DNA of 64,000 nt, taken from NCBI GenBank assembly GCA_025716855.1, contig JAIXMQ010000005.1, forward strand, positions 372,001 through 436,000, in the 5' to 3' direction. Of this stretch, positions 44,325-56,451 are shown in pieces. The DNA comes from Pilaira anomala (Eukaryota; Mucoromycota; Mucoromycetes; Mucorales; Mucoraceae). The notes under the pieces were generated by a model, which saw only the letters and a program-made list of their open reading frames with translations, made no database searches and was not told the DNA's origin. The translations under genes and the position numbers were made by a program. Positions within the stretch are counted from its first letter, which is position 1. Each line of letters begins with the position of its first letter.

Positions 44325-45996
44325 TTAAAAGAGTGGATCCAAAGAGAATGGAGTAGTAGTATTTGAATATAACTTTGAAAGATCAGTTGTATCTAACATA
44401 TAAAAGGGGTCATCTGTAGAAGGTAAAATGAACTGATCAAAGAAATCTGCAGTAAACGGATCTTCCATTGGTAAGTTTGTTGGACTAGGAGTACAAGCAG
44501 TACTATCAGAAGAATAAGAACTGGTTGAATTCAAACCTAAATCAGGTGGTGGTGACGATGACGATGATGTATCGATAAAAGCAGAAGGCTGTAATAATAA
44601 GTTACAGAATACATTTACATCTTCCTCTTCTTCTTCGGCCAGCGAGAAGCAATCAGCAAAATCGAGTGATTCTGTTGTGCCACTCATATTGGACATGGCA
44701 GGAGAATTCAAAGTTGGATTGGATTTTTCATAGAATGCGTTTTGAGCTGATAATGCATCCATTGTTAAAGGTACAGTAGAAAGTAAATCTTCTGGACTGA
44801 TTGGGGTGACTGTAGTAGGTGGAGGTGGAATAGGTGCAGTTCTTTTAGAATTCTTTCGTGGCTGAAGTGAAGGCATAAATTTTGATCGATAAATATCAAG
44901 AGCACGTTGAAGCATATTCTTTTTCCCTGCTAAATGTCTAGGATTCAACCAAGCCTAAATGATAATAATAATAATTTAGATTAGATAACGGATAAAAAAT
45001 TATAAAAAAAAAAAAAAAAATTACCAATTTCCAAGCTAATTCGTTACACATAGTTTCTTCTAACCATCTTGTATTATTATTTACATTGGGTGGGGGTTGT
45101 GTCATATTCATCACACGAGGAAAAGGACAATTAGCTTTACGAAATTCAATATTAATTTCATCTAAATCAACCGATTCAACATTAATCTTGATACGAAATC
45201 TTTGATTGTTTACAGTATCTTCAATTGCGATCGTCTTTGGGTGATGAGTGGATTGTAATGTAACACCAGAACTAGTTGTATTATTCTCTTCAACTCCACC
45301 TTCTTCTCCTTCACGATGTTTACGTTTACGAAGTGTACCATTCAGTAGTTTCTCTTGACGAGCCACACGACGTGATCTCATACTTGGGTATCGATTACGA
45401 TAGGAATCAACTGCGCGTTGAATCAAACCTCGCTTACCCGCAATTTCTTCCTTATTTAACCAAGCTAATTTCCATCCAAGTAAATTACATTCTGTTTCAT
45501 AAGCCCAACGATTACCATGATATTCTTCTTTAGGTAAATTGGCTCTAGGATAAACACAGTTTTCACCCTTGAATTTGTCGTCAATGAGACAGGTATCAAC
45601 CTGTAAAAGATCAGTACGAATAGAGTAACGTTTCAATGTACGGTTATGAGAATATACAAAAGAAACCCATTCAACACCATCTTTCATTTCTGTAGTAGGT
45701 TCATTGGGTGTAGGTTTCGTTGCTGTGGTTGCTGCTGTGGTTGCTGTGGTTGCTGTGGTTGCTGTTGCTATGGTAGTAGGATTGACAGGAGAAGGAGCCG
45801 CGGTATGATGTTTAATTGTTTTAGTTTCATTCAATTCTTCTTCTTTGACAAGTCTTCTCTTTTTGACTTTTCCTAATGTTTTTTCAATTGCTAAGATTTG
45901 ATCAGGCGTTAATAGTTCTAATAAAGATTCTGCTTTTGCAGGTGCGGTAATTAGATCTTGAAGAGACAAGGAAGTAGGTGTGGTGCAAGTGTCCAT
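44325..45996 (-). CDS. DUF8032-type protein with two tandem domain copies, putative nuclear regulator
   Basis: Exons 45996-45025 and 44954-44325, 533 aa. Start taken at MDTCTTPTSLSLQDL (45996); an upstream in-frame Met exists at 46023 but follows a poly-K run. Two related domains are visible: first WVSFVYSHNRTLKRYSIRTD through CVYPRANLPKEEYHGNRW to ECNLLGWKLAWLNKEEIAGK; second RFRIKINVESVDLDEINIEF through CPFPRV and ETMCNELAWKLAWLNPRHLA. Both end in a xGK(R/K)xxLQRAxDxYR helix. The match to Pfam-type DUF8032, common in Mucoromycota, is from memory. The N-terminal Ala/Thr run and C-terminal Ser/Pro/Asp-rich acidic region resemble a transcriptional regulator. The intron falls exactly at the repeated WKL-AWLN motif. 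Confidence 0.8.
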
Positions 45997-46784
45997 TTTT
46001 TTTTTTTTTTTTTTTTTGTTCAATTAATTAGGAGTGGGGTTAAAGTAGGTTAAGTATTATGTTGTTTTTTTAAAAAAAGTTTTTAATTCACCAAAAAAAG
46101 ATCATAAATAATCGAGCATTAAAAAAAAAACAAAAAGAAGAAGAGAAGGATTGTGATGGAGTTTTAAATCCTAGAAGGGTTGAAAGCATCATTTATATAC
46201 TTTTTTTTTTATTTTTTATTTTTTTGTTTCCGTTACACTTGTTGAATTAGACGGAGTCAGCAAATATCAATTTTTTTTTTTTTTTTTGAAACATAAAACC
46301 CTGTTTTAATAAGAAACAAAATTTTCATGTATCAAAGATATTAGACTCATTTTAAAAGAATTTCTTTCTATAATAATGTGATTATAAAAAAAGTGATTAA
46401 AGGATAATAATTGTAAAAAAGAGTTGCCTTATTATAAATTATCGTTTTCTCTTAGTGTTCCGACTATTCCGTGAATAGCCGACTCAGGTTCCAAGAGTTA
46501 CTTTGACCTTTTTGTTTTACAAATCCTCACGAATTTTATATTAATCGGGAATAGATAAAAAAAGAAGATTTTATGTAAACAATACACGTGTAATATTTTT
46601 TTTTTTTTTTTTTTTTTTTGCCCTTTCTTTTTCTATGGTGGTAAAAAAACCCTTTTTTTTTTAATTTTTTCCATGTGAATTTTTTTAATTTTTAGGTAAC
46701 CATGGTTACTTTTTATAGATATGTTACACGAGACTTTTTTTTTTTGGAAAACAATAAAAAAGATTAACCATTTAGCTTTATTTT
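45997..46784. other. Intergenic, 788 bp
   Basis: Upstream region of the DUF8032-like gene and 3' flank of TEL2. T/A runs at 45998-46017, 46270-46287 and 46597-46619; GTTCCGACTATTCCGTGAAT at 46457 has a small dyad. No gene was seen. Confidence 0.5.
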
Positions 46785-49700
46785 TTATGAGTGACTTGTT
46801 GCAATTTGTGATAACCTTACAAGAATACCAATTGCTTTTTCTTGTAATGCTGCTTCAGATTGATTTTCTATCATGTCTAATGATAAAAAGAGATCAAAAA
46901 GTTAAAATCTTTCTCTTAATTCAACATTTTTTTTCCACGTATTTTACCTTCTAACCAATCTCTTGTTTCTGAAAGTTCTTTTGTATAGTGCTGAATCAAA
47001 TAAACTTCTTGTCCTCGATAACTTGTATTGATAATCGTTTCTATTCCCAATAATAAAGCCTTTTTTATACCTAAAGAAGTATGACTTGCATATCGCATAG
47101 AAGATATAAAATCAAAATACTCTTTTACAATACTGGACTTTTCTGGTAAATTCGCTTTTTGGAAATATATATAAATTAAATTAATTTTTTTTCAATTTAA
47201 AAAATCTTATTACTTTACTTGCACAATGTAAAATGATATTTAATGTCATTATAAATTTTTCTGTCAACACCTTGTCATTTCCAACCCAATACCTTTTTTT
47301 ATAAAATAGATGAATATTTATATAAAGTATAGCAAAGAAGAAAAAAAAAGACTTACCTTATACGCCCTTGAGCTCCTTCCCACCATCCAACAAGTAATGG
47401 AAAAAAAAATAAGGAACCGGCTAATCCAGCTAAGCGGTTCTTTTGAACTTTGCCCTGATTCTTTTTCTGTAATTGCATTCGTTTTGATACAAATAAGGTC
47501 GTACCAACCATTTCCAATTCTTTTCTAGTTTCTTCTTTTGCCTAAAAAAAAAAAAAAAAAAGGTTTGTTAAAGCGCCGTTATATGATTTTTTTAATCTAT
47601 TTTATATACATTTGTAATGGTAGATGTCCAATTTGATAATTCTCTAACGGATAGCGATATAACACTTAATAACAGTTGCTTTTGACCTGATGAAGTATTT
47701 CGATCATAGAATTGATCGATAATAAATCTAATAAAAAGAAATTAAAAAAAAAAAAAAGAAAATAAAAAAAATGGATGAATTATTTATCCGTTTTTTCTTT
47801 TACCCAGTAACTGTTTCTGGCACAGCGATAATCAGTGCAATCAAAGCATTTTGTTGCAAGTTTCTATAGTTATCGATTTCAAATGTTTCTGGAAACGCAA
47901 TGAGATACTTTGCCAATTCTACCCCATACTCAGCTAAAAAAATTAATATAAAGCCTTAAACCATAAGACGATAAAAATAACTTACAAAGTTCAGTGGTGC
48001 CTGCCCCAGTTTTTTGACGGATGATTTGTTCCGCTGCATTTAAACCAATTTCAAGCTTCAATGGATCGCTTTGATCTTGAAGGTATCGAATTAAATCTCG
48101 TACAAATCTATGGTCATGACGTGCTTTCTTTTTTTAGTTTTTAATTTCTTTTTTTTTTCGGGTTAAACAAAAAAAAAAAAACTTTACACTGGTTTCTTTG
48201 CTTTGGATTTTGATAATTCTTCCTTTTTTAATCCTTCATCGTCCGATTCTTCTTCCATTTGATAGGCTTGAAATTCATCGTCGCTTTCTAAGTTTGAATA
48301 TCAGTAAACATTTTTATTTTATTTTTACTTGAAAATCCTACCTTCTACTTCTTCTTCAGAACCATAAATAGCATCTGGATCAAGTTCATCTTCTTCATCT
48401 TCTTCTTCTTGTTCACTTTCAGATTCAATTTCATTTAATTGAATCTCATTTTGTTCATCTTCTATATATGTATAAAAAAAGGGGGAGGAGTCAATAAAAA
48501 ATTATAATCTTACAATATAAATTTATAACCTGAAAATGCATCTTTGGTATCAATAAGCGACTTCATCTTTTTCAATTCAGGAGAACGATCTAATAAACCA
48601 GTATCGATAGGTTTATCCGGTTCTGTTCTTCCAGTGATAGCTTCTGCCACAACAGCACCTAACTGAGCAGTCACCATATCACCACTATGGAAATAAGCTG
48701 AGACGCTATGGAATAAAGAAGTTTGAGCCATGATGGTATGCATGATGATATCATTTGGTAAATAAGCAATTAAACACAACATGGCTGTAGTTATATCTGT
48801 AATAAAAAAAAAAAAAATGGATTAAATTTTTAGCTCATATTTTTTCTTTTTTAAATCTTTACAATTGTGTTCTCTAGAACTAGCATGTTTGATAAAGGTA
48901 GGATCTGACCAAGTTTCGATTAAACGTTTTGTATATTTGATAATCCATTCAGTTGAGGCACTAGATAATCCAGATGAATCGAGTCCTTGGACATGGATCA
49001 AGGTACAGATAGCGAATCGAGCCAAGGTATCATCTGCCCAACTTGATTTGGATAATTTGAGTAAGGCCGTGTTTAAAAACTCTTCAAGGTAGATTTGGGT
49101 TGCCTCTAGTTGACTAAATAAGATACGAGCGAGTTCTTTTGAGGCTTGGTTGATTGAGGCGGCCATCAAGACGGTATGTTTGATGTAATGTAAAATAGGT
49201 TTTATCAATTGATTAAATGAAGGTGATATCACTAAAGACCAAATCTCGGGTGATTTCTTTGCTTGAGTATATATGTTTTCTATTAAAATGTCTAATGAAA
49301 GGGAGCACATGAGTCAAAATAAAAATAAAAATTGGGGGATTTTTCTTTTTTGAAAAAAAAAAGGTATTTTACTTTCATAGCCCTGTCTTGTTACTTTGGA
49401 AACGAGTTCTTTTGCAAATAAAATGGATTGAGTGTCATTTGTTATTGTCTCTGCTAATCGGTTACTCATTTTTGCATAAAAATTTCTGTTCTTTTTTTTA
49501 TAAGTATCCCTTTTCCTTCACATGATTTTTTTTTATGTTGTTTACCTGTCAAAATACCATGCATGCTGTGAATTAAAAAACACTTGATCCAACTGAACTC
49601 CAAATACGTTGGCTAAATGTCCAGGAATCGAACACAATAAATTACAAAAGAAATCCACATCTTGTTTCGTCACGTACTGAGTATACAATCGAAATACATG

Positions 49701-50117
49701 TTTATCAAACGCTACATACTTGAGACAACTAGCATATATCTCCAAAGTATCCAATTGTGCTTCCTTACTCGAGAGACAATCGATCAAGATAGGTAAACTC
49801 ACTTTGACCATAGCAAATCCAACCTCAGGATTAGAAGAAACACAAGATAAACTGGATTCTATTAATGGTCGATAGGTTGGACTCGTCAAGGAAAAATGCC
49901 AACGTGGTATGATGTCTTTCAGTACGTGCCAGACATGACGTTTCCAAGTTGCATGTCTAATAAGTGTTAACTGGTCTGACACGCTTAATTCGTTCGACTT
50001 GAACCAATTTAAAGGTGTTGAAAGTGTATTTAGAATAACGTCAAGTTGAGCATTGTCTGCCAATGCTTGTTGATCGAGTTCGGTCAAGGAATCTTCAAGC
50101 TCTTTTAAACTCTTCAT
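46785..50117 (-). CDS. TEL2: Telomere length regulation / TTT-complex protein TEL2 (TELO2 homologue)
   Basis: Scaffold of the Tel2-Tti1-Tti2 complex, which with Hsp90 matures PIKK kinases (ATM, ATR, TOR). Thirteen exons: 50117-49546, 49485-49373, 49291-48863, 48796-48530, 48461-48342, 48287-48190, 48127-47986, 47933-47804, 47727-47610, 47541-47357, 47292-47219, 47154-46948 and 46876-46785, 848 aa, as expected for the family. Helical-repeat protein. An acidic linker (48461-48190: LDPDAIYGSEEE, then ESDDEFQAYQ) with Ser in acidic context is the kind of CK2 site that binds the R2TP complex in known TEL2 proteins. The C-terminal Telomere_reg-2 region includes RFVRDLIRYLQDQSDP, LEIGLNAAEQIIRQ and YDRNTSSGQKQLLLSVISLS. 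Ends WLEDMIENQSEAALQEKAIG, then ILVRLSQ. Confidence 0.9.
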
Positions 50118-52101
50118 TTGGTTTTGTAAAAAAGGAAAGTTTACAATTCAATATTTAAAAAAGGTCACATCAAGCAATCCAGATTTTGAAAATGCGGGGT
50201 TTTGTTTCCTCTCTCTCTCTTGGCACAAACGTGATAGTAACTAACTAACAAATTCATGTTGTATATAAAGCTTTTGATGTAATAGAAAGAGTCTGATTAT
50301 TAAAATAAATGGAGATAAAGCTCACTATAAAGTATATTTCATATTCAAGACAAAATATAGTTCAAACTTTGCACTAGTAACAGCATTTAATGTTATAAAG
50401 AATTAATATAAAATATTGTTTAGGTGAGTTAATTAATTGTGTAAATATTAAGCAGAAACAGGTACAACTTCTACATTTCTTACTCTTGCTTTTACTCTCG
50501 AATTTTTCGATCCAGTAACCAAACAATCAGAGATCGTCTTTTGATCTTTTTTAAGACCTGCTGGTTGTTATTGTTGAGCACTACACTACTCCGCTATAAA
50601 CAAGCTGAAAGTAATAATTCATCTAAATGCTTGTCTATTTCACCAAAATACACAGTGTTCAGATTGGATTGAGATATCGTTCATTTTTTGTTACTGCATC
50701 AAATTAAGGGAAAACCATAATTTGTTATACCTCTATGTAATATCTTTTTTCATGTTTTTTTAGTTTTATTATTTGTTGTTTGAAAGTTAGTTTTGCAAAA
50801 GAAACAGGGTATGAAATATTATCTCTGTAATTTATAATGTTATTAGAGTAGTATATTGACTTTTTGTGGTAAGATATTGAGCCACTGTTTTACAAACGAT
50901 TTTCTGATTTTTCCAAAAAAACATACAAAATATGAAAAACGTTTACAAATTATTTTGTACATATATTTATACTCTGACTTTTACAAACGTTTTATCTTAT
51001 TTCTACAACGGGCATTTGGTCAGTTATTTGATTCAAATAAATGATAAATCTATTCATTTTGAAGTAGTTAAGGACTTATGTATGTTTACAATGATAAAAT
51101 ACTTTACTAATTACATTTTTTTAAAAAAATCATACTAAACTACTTGATGTGAATAGAGTGTTTATGATATAACTTACTTTATGTAACCGATTTCAGTGAC
51201 TGAATTACTTGACTCGTATTGTCTTTAATGAGGGTATTTTACCTATTTTGAATAAAGTTATATGGATATTCTTACTAGTTACTAAGGGCGTTTATTTATT
51301 TTAAGTAAAGTACGATAAAGAGCAAATACATATTAGCAATACTCTAAATAGGATATATTAGCTCAAGAAAGTAGTATTAAGTATTAGAGAACATATTATA
51401 TTTATGTGTAGATGTGTCAGTAGCACCTAGAATACAAATTATATTAACAAAGAACATAAAGGATTGGCAAGTAGATTTGAGAAAAAGATAGTAGTGTCTT
51501 CTTCTTTTAACCAAGATCTATTTGTCATCTAAAGAGTTTTTTAAAATAAATCGAGCCCAGTTTCCGAGAAATGTATATGCTGGGACTTCAAATTCAAGTA
51601 TATCTATTTTTTGCTCCTTTTCATAACTTTTACTTTTTTTTTGTTAATATTGCTAAGATAATGACAACCAATTTGAAATCTCGACAGAATTCCTATATAT
51701 AGGAATTTAACGGAATTTCAATTTGTTTAGGAGAGATATTGGGTGGTGCTGAAAAAGTATACGAATATCATATTATGAGATATATGGAAGTGAATGTATG
51801 TATGATTAGATCAATCTATCATAAGATGTAAGTAAATAAAGTTTAAACTTCTAAGTAAACTTGATTGTTATCGGCTTGATGTGAAGGACTGGGCAGTGAT
51901 ACACGGACCATATTGAAGAAAGGTATTCAAATTCGTAGAGTCATAATATTAGTAGTAGTAGAGGTCAGATACTATATTGAATTTGAGATTTAATCCTCAA
52001 TTGAGTTACACTATTTTCTTCATTAAAAAAAAAGTTCCCATGAATAAAATCTTTTTGTTGCTGTTGTTCTTTTGATTCCCAACTAAAACAAAAGTAAATA
52101 G
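50118..52101. other. Gene-free region, 2.0 kb
   Basis: Lies between the divergent TEL2 (-) and the four-span membrane protein (+). AT-rich, with short ORFs only and no motif or repeat linked to the mobile islands. Promoters for both genes should be in its outer parts. Confidence 0.6.
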
Positions 52102-52665
52102 ATGAAGCTTTGGTGGATTATACAAGTATGTCTTACTGTCTTTACTTTACTGCTCAGTTTTTTCAAGTTCATAAAATTCCAACCTGCCTTTTTCGTTATT
52201 GATGACCATCCACTTGATATTCTGATCCTACTGGTTTTAAATTGTATTTTTTGTCTGCTTGCCGTTATCTTTAAATTGGCTGCATTCCAGACACAAAATG
52301 ATCCCGATCCACGTTTAAAAAATATGGCATCTTTGGATTTGTTACTCTCGGCTGGTATCTTGGGAGTGAACGGATATGGTATGACCTTAAAAGACTATAG
52401 ATGGTTCGGGTGTGAAATCAGTATAATCTGCCAATCTATGTCGGCTTATAGCTGGTATGCAATTGCTGAATTAGTCTCTGCTTCTCTCTCGTTTTTCTAC
52501 GCTCTATACATGTTGATAAATATTTTTCGTAAACAACACACGTATTCAAGTGATCTTCCCCACCAAAACGATGGAGATAGTACCGATGGCTGTGAGAATG
52601 TTAAAAATGATAATTCAGAAGATAAAGATATTGAAATTGGTAGATGCAATGAAGAAAAAGTTTAA
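52102..52665 (+). CDS. Small four-span membrane protein, unrecognised
   Basis: Single-exon ORF, 187 aa. Hydrophobic segments at about residues 4-24 (WWIIQVCLTVFTLLLSFF), 38-62 (LDILILLVLNCIFCLLAVIF), 76-94 (LDLLLSAGILGVNGYGM) and 118-140 (YSWYAIAELVSASLSFFYAL). The tail is hydrophilic and acidic (NDGDSTDGCENVKNDNSEDK) and probably cytosolic. The topology resembles MARVEL/SUR7-like fungal tetraspan proteins, but no family-defining motif was seen. Codon use and the uninterrupted frame support a real gene. Confidence 0.65.
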   Translation: MKLWWIIQVCLTVFTLLLSFFKFIKFQPAFFVIDDHPLDILILLVLNCIFCLLAVIFKLAAFQTQNDPDPRLKNMASLDLLLSAGILGVNGYGMTLKDYRWFGCEISIICQSMSAYSWYAIAELVSASLSFFYALYMLINIFRKQHTYSSDLPHQNDGDSTDGCENVKNDNSEDKDIEIGRCNEEKV

Positions 52666-54136
52666 TAAAGGGAATATTTTGAAAAAAAAAATTTTACCTT
52701 TCATGTAAAGTCATGTTTCACACCGTTGTAAAAAATCAAGATTTTTTGTGTTTCGAGCAAATGTTTAAACATTTGTTAGAAAACCTAAACATCACTAAGT
52801 GATTTCTAAACATATAAATACTTATGTTTAGGTTGTAATTAAGCCATATTCAGTATACATGTTAAGCTTTTTTTTATAAGTGCTCATCAATGTATTATAT
52901 TGTATAATCTACAGCAAATAAACAAAGTGCAGGTATCACTAGAAAATAATTTCAATGTTTCCGAAGTTGTCCCACAGAAAGAGTTACCTAAAACCATGAA
53001 GTCTCTTTATTTATTTTCTATGGTGAAGGGTTATAAACTAGATTTTCAGAATAACTTTTTTATGGAGAGGGTATGTATAAGAAATTTCTCGATATACATA
53101 CCTACAAGTATGATTATGTTTGATACAGGGAAAACTATCATCAATTTGAGTTTTTTAAGGTTATGCCTTGCCACTTAACATATACACATTATTATGAATC
53201 TATGCAGCTTTCCAAAATACTGATTTCTTTGGAAAGCCGTTCAACAAAACCTTCAATTTGAAGATCAATAATTTAACCTTGATACACTTTCTTGCATTTT
53301 TTATTTTGTGTTTCACGTGATTTTAAACTTTAGATAAAACTAAAAAATTTAGCTTCAAAAATATATGCTCTATTTGTGAAGTGCATAGAATAAATTTAGG
53401 AATTGTCACTACAGGTTACATATGACCAAATATGTTAAAAAATAAAAGTAATAAGAAAAAACTTGAATGATAAAAACATATAAAGATAATTGATATAAAA
53501 TGATTATAATTCAAAGGCCAGTAAAAATAAGCTTTCAAGCTAGAATTGTACTTTTGTCTCGTACAAGTGATAGTAATGATGATGATAATAACATGGACGT
53601 AGACACGGAGCATGGAAAGAAACGACAACGTACAGAAACTGACTGGTCGGTAGATATGGGAGCCTGAGGTCTTTTCTAATAAGTAGGAGGGAAGGAGGAA
53701 ACGTAGAAAGACCTTGGTTTGGGAAGGATGAATAATAACCAGATATACCGACAATTGAAAGCATATTGTATTATGAATAATAATTTTTAAACCAATAAAA
53801 ATTAGTTATTTTTAAAAGATTTCTTATCTACATACATAAATCGGCAATGATACTAACATCTTTTTCTTCAACAAAATCATTAAAACTTGGCGAAAGTTGA
53901 TAAACTCACGTCTCCTTACTAGGCACGTTGACATCGTTTACTCTGGTTCGGAGCTCGCACATGATGCACCCCAAATGCGTTGGTTTTGTGTCAAAGAAAA
54001 AAAAGCACTGCATACAACATTATTACAGAAACAGCTTGATGCAATAAGGACTACGATCTCCAACAAATAATTACAATTGTTTTTCTCTTTCTCCTTTTTT
54101 TTATTCCTTTAAATTTATATAATCTAGAAAAAAAAA
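52666..54136. other. Intergenic, 1.5 kb, with palindromes
   Basis: Holds an 18-bp perfect palindrome (CAAATGTTTAAACATTTG, 52758-52775) and, just downstream, an inverted pair AACCTAAACA / TGTTTAGGTT (about 52783 and 52827) around a smaller dyad ATCACTAAGTGAT. A short acidic/basic ORF at 53500-53667 is listed separately. Otherwise nothing was recognised. Confidence 0.5.
53500..53667 (+). CDS. Possible small ORF, or tail of a decayed gene (55 codons)
   Basis: Opens MIIIQRPVKISFQARIVLLS and continues with a charged, low-hydrophobicity tail: DSNDDDNNMDVDTEHGKKRQ, then RTETDWSVDMGA-stop. The Asp/Asn-rich stretch followed by KKRQR looks like a nuclear-protein C-terminus more than random AT-rich DNA, whose ORFs here are usually rich in F, I, L and K. 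No upstream exon could be linked. It may be a relic. Confidence 0.25.
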   Translation: MIIIQRPVKISFQARIVLLSRTSDSNDDDNNMDVDTEHGKKRQRTETDWSVDMGA

Positions 54137-54825
54137 ATGGGAGATACAAATAAGCCAGAGACAATATATTACGAGCTTGCAGACTATGATTACTTTGGAG
54201 ATTTCATCACCAGCTCCTATGTAAAGGGATATTGGACAGCATGTTATGCTTTATGTTTATATTGGGGGCTCTTTTGGTTTAGTAGACATATATTTGGAGA
54301 TGGAAACAATCGTATGTTTAACCGTCAAGAAGCCGTTCATAACTTGGAAAGCGATAGAAATAGAAATAATAGTAGGCAACACTTGGCGTGGACAAATAGT
54401 TCAACAGCTATAGATATTTTTGTAAAGTGATTTTGTTTTATGTATCTACTAGCAAAAACTAATTTTTTTTTGTTAACATAATTAAACTATAACTATTTAT
54501 CAGACCAGACTCAATCGTACCTGTAATTCACTTCGTGATCTTACTTTACTATTACTTTCGGTACTTGTAATCAATACAATGGCACGCGGCGGTAAAAGAT
54601 CAATTATGATATTAGCTTGGACGTAAGTATCAAGAGAGAGAATGGTATTACAAAAACATAGATTAACAAGTGTATAGTTATTTTGTTATATCAATAATTT
54701 GGTCAATTTTTGAAATGATATCATCGCATCATTTAGCAAGACTAAGTTTTTCTATTGTGTTGTACGGGATTTGTATTACAATAGGTGCAATTGCATTTCA
54801 AAGAGGGTTTGACGAATTTGATTGA
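54137..54825 (+). CDS. Small multi-span membrane protein, unrecognised
   Basis: Exons 54137-54421, 54504-54622 and 54741-54825, 162 aa. All junctions are in phase with GT-AG borders; the last acceptor is the AG at 54739-54740. Hydrophobic segments: about 31-53 (GYWTACYALCLYWGLFWFS), 104-122 (LRDLTLLLLSVLVINTM) and a longer one about 129-155 (SIMILAWTLSFSIVLYGICI). The N-terminus is acidic (YYELADYDYFGDF) and there is a basic Asn/Arg loop (SDRNRNNSRQH). The product ends QRGFDEFD. No family was recognised. The poly-A just before ATG and the start of TFIIS 150 bp downstream fit a compact gene array. Confidence 0.6.
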
Positions 54826-54975
54826 ACCCCAGCAGCTTTTTACGCCCACACGCACGTGACGTTGAATTTCTTCAGGGAAATTTTTTTTTTTTTTCTGAAA
54901 TAAAAAGTTACCTCGCTTCTTTTTACATAAAATATTTTTCGTTTTCTTTAAATTTTTATACATATATTATACGAA

Positions 54976-56092
54976 ATGAGTGCAGAGGAACAAATTAACA
55001 AGGCGAAAAGCTCGCTCCAAAATGCTTTAAAACAAGAGAACATACAAGTAAAGAAAACAAGTTACAATATCATTTTTTTCTCAATTATATTAATAAAATA
55101 TGTGTATGTACAAACAAACCACTTTTCTCTCTCTCTGTAGTCGTGTTTAGATATATTGGATTCTTTAGTAAAAATTAAAGTAAATGGAGAGTTATTAAAG
55201 GTAAGCGCTGAAACAAAAAAGGGTGTTATGAAAACAAACTTATTGATATACATCATTATAAAAGAAAACTGATATTGGAAAAACGATTGGTAAATTAAGA
55301 ACACATAATAATACGAAATTATCGATTAAAGCAAAGACGATTGTAAAGAAATGGAAAGACGACGTTGTACGTCAAACAGATAAGCATTCTTCTGGACCAT
55401 CATCTATTCGTATCGAAAATCCACCAATAAAAAAAGCATCCCCTGTTTCTTCTCAAGCTTCATCCCCAAAGACTCCTGTCATGGAAGGTCCTCCACGTAC
55501 AGTGAAATCTGACGAAGTATCATTTAAATCTACAGGGATTGTACCTCGTAATAAGACAATTGAGTTAATATACTCTGCTATTGGTTCAGGCAGTAGCGCA
55601 GGTAAGAATATAATTCCTTTTTCTTTAAAAAAAATATACATCTAACATATACAAATACATGTAATAGATTCTGAATTATTATTAAAACGTGCTTTAAGTA
55701 TCGAAAAGACGATTTATTTAGAATTTGGAGATATTAACCAAGATTATAAGAACAAAGTACGTTCGTTGGCTTTAAATCTTAAGAATAAGAGTAATCCTGG
55801 ATTACGTGAAAGCGTAGTTAGTGGTGAATTGGCAGTTGAGAAATTGTGTAAAATGAGTGTTGAGGACTTGGCATCTGAAGAAGCACAGGAACGTGACCGT
55901 AAACTTGCAGAGGAAGCTATCTTTAAAGCAAGAGGCGCCGGTTCGGCTCAAGCTGAAACTGATATGTTTAAATGTGGTAAATGTCGTGGTAGAAAGTGTA
56001 CTTATTTCCAAATGCAAACAAGAAGTGCGGATGAACCTATGACTACCTTTGTTACTTGTGTGAATTGTGGCCACCATTGGAAGTTTTGTTAA
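54976..56092 (+). CDS. DST1: Transcription elongation factor TFIIS
   Basis: Stimulates RNA polymerase II transcript cleavage to restart arrested complexes. Exons 54976-55047, 55141-55200, 55265-55601 and 55668-56092, 297 aa, the normal length. Domain I (LW-type): LDILDSLVKIKVNGELLK then DIGKTIGKLRTHNNTKLSIK. Linker: SSGPSSIRIENPPIKKASPV. Domain II: RNKTIELIYSAIG, LEFGDINQDYKNKVRSLALN, LKNKSNPGLRE. Domain III zinc ribbon: CGKCRGRKCTYFQMQTRSAD, with the catalytic Asp-Glu in RSADEP, then FVTCVNCGHHWKFC at the very C-terminus. Convergent with the secreted repeat-protein gene, 359 bp away. Confidence 0.97.
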
Positions 56093-56451
56093 ATTTTGTC
56101 TTTTCTTTTCTTAAATAATAAACCAATTTTGCCAAAAGCTACTACCCTGGCAAACAAAAACAAAAAAAATCCCTTCATTCCCATTCCTTTGATTTTTTTT
56201 TTTTTTTTTTTTTTTTTGATTGAACAAATAATGTTATTTTTTTTAATAAATTATTTTTTTGGTTTGTATAAATATAGAGGATATTGTGAGTAGGTTGTAA
56301 AAATAAATAAAAACCGGATATTAATATCACTGTAATATGATGTAGAATGGAATATTATTTATACGTTTAAAGCTAAAGAGAGAATAAAAGTTAGTTATTA
56401 TTAGTTGTATTGTGCACATTGTATTTACTTACAAATTGTGGAGGACCTTGA

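Noticed and set aside
45276..45876. Plus-strand Leu- and Cys-rich ORFs opposite the DUF8032-like gene
   Set aside because: They come from the antisense of Ala/Thr trinucleotide repeats.
52900..53178. 92-codon ORF downstream of the four-span protein
   Set aside because: No motif, no signal peptide, AT-driven composition and no splice partners.
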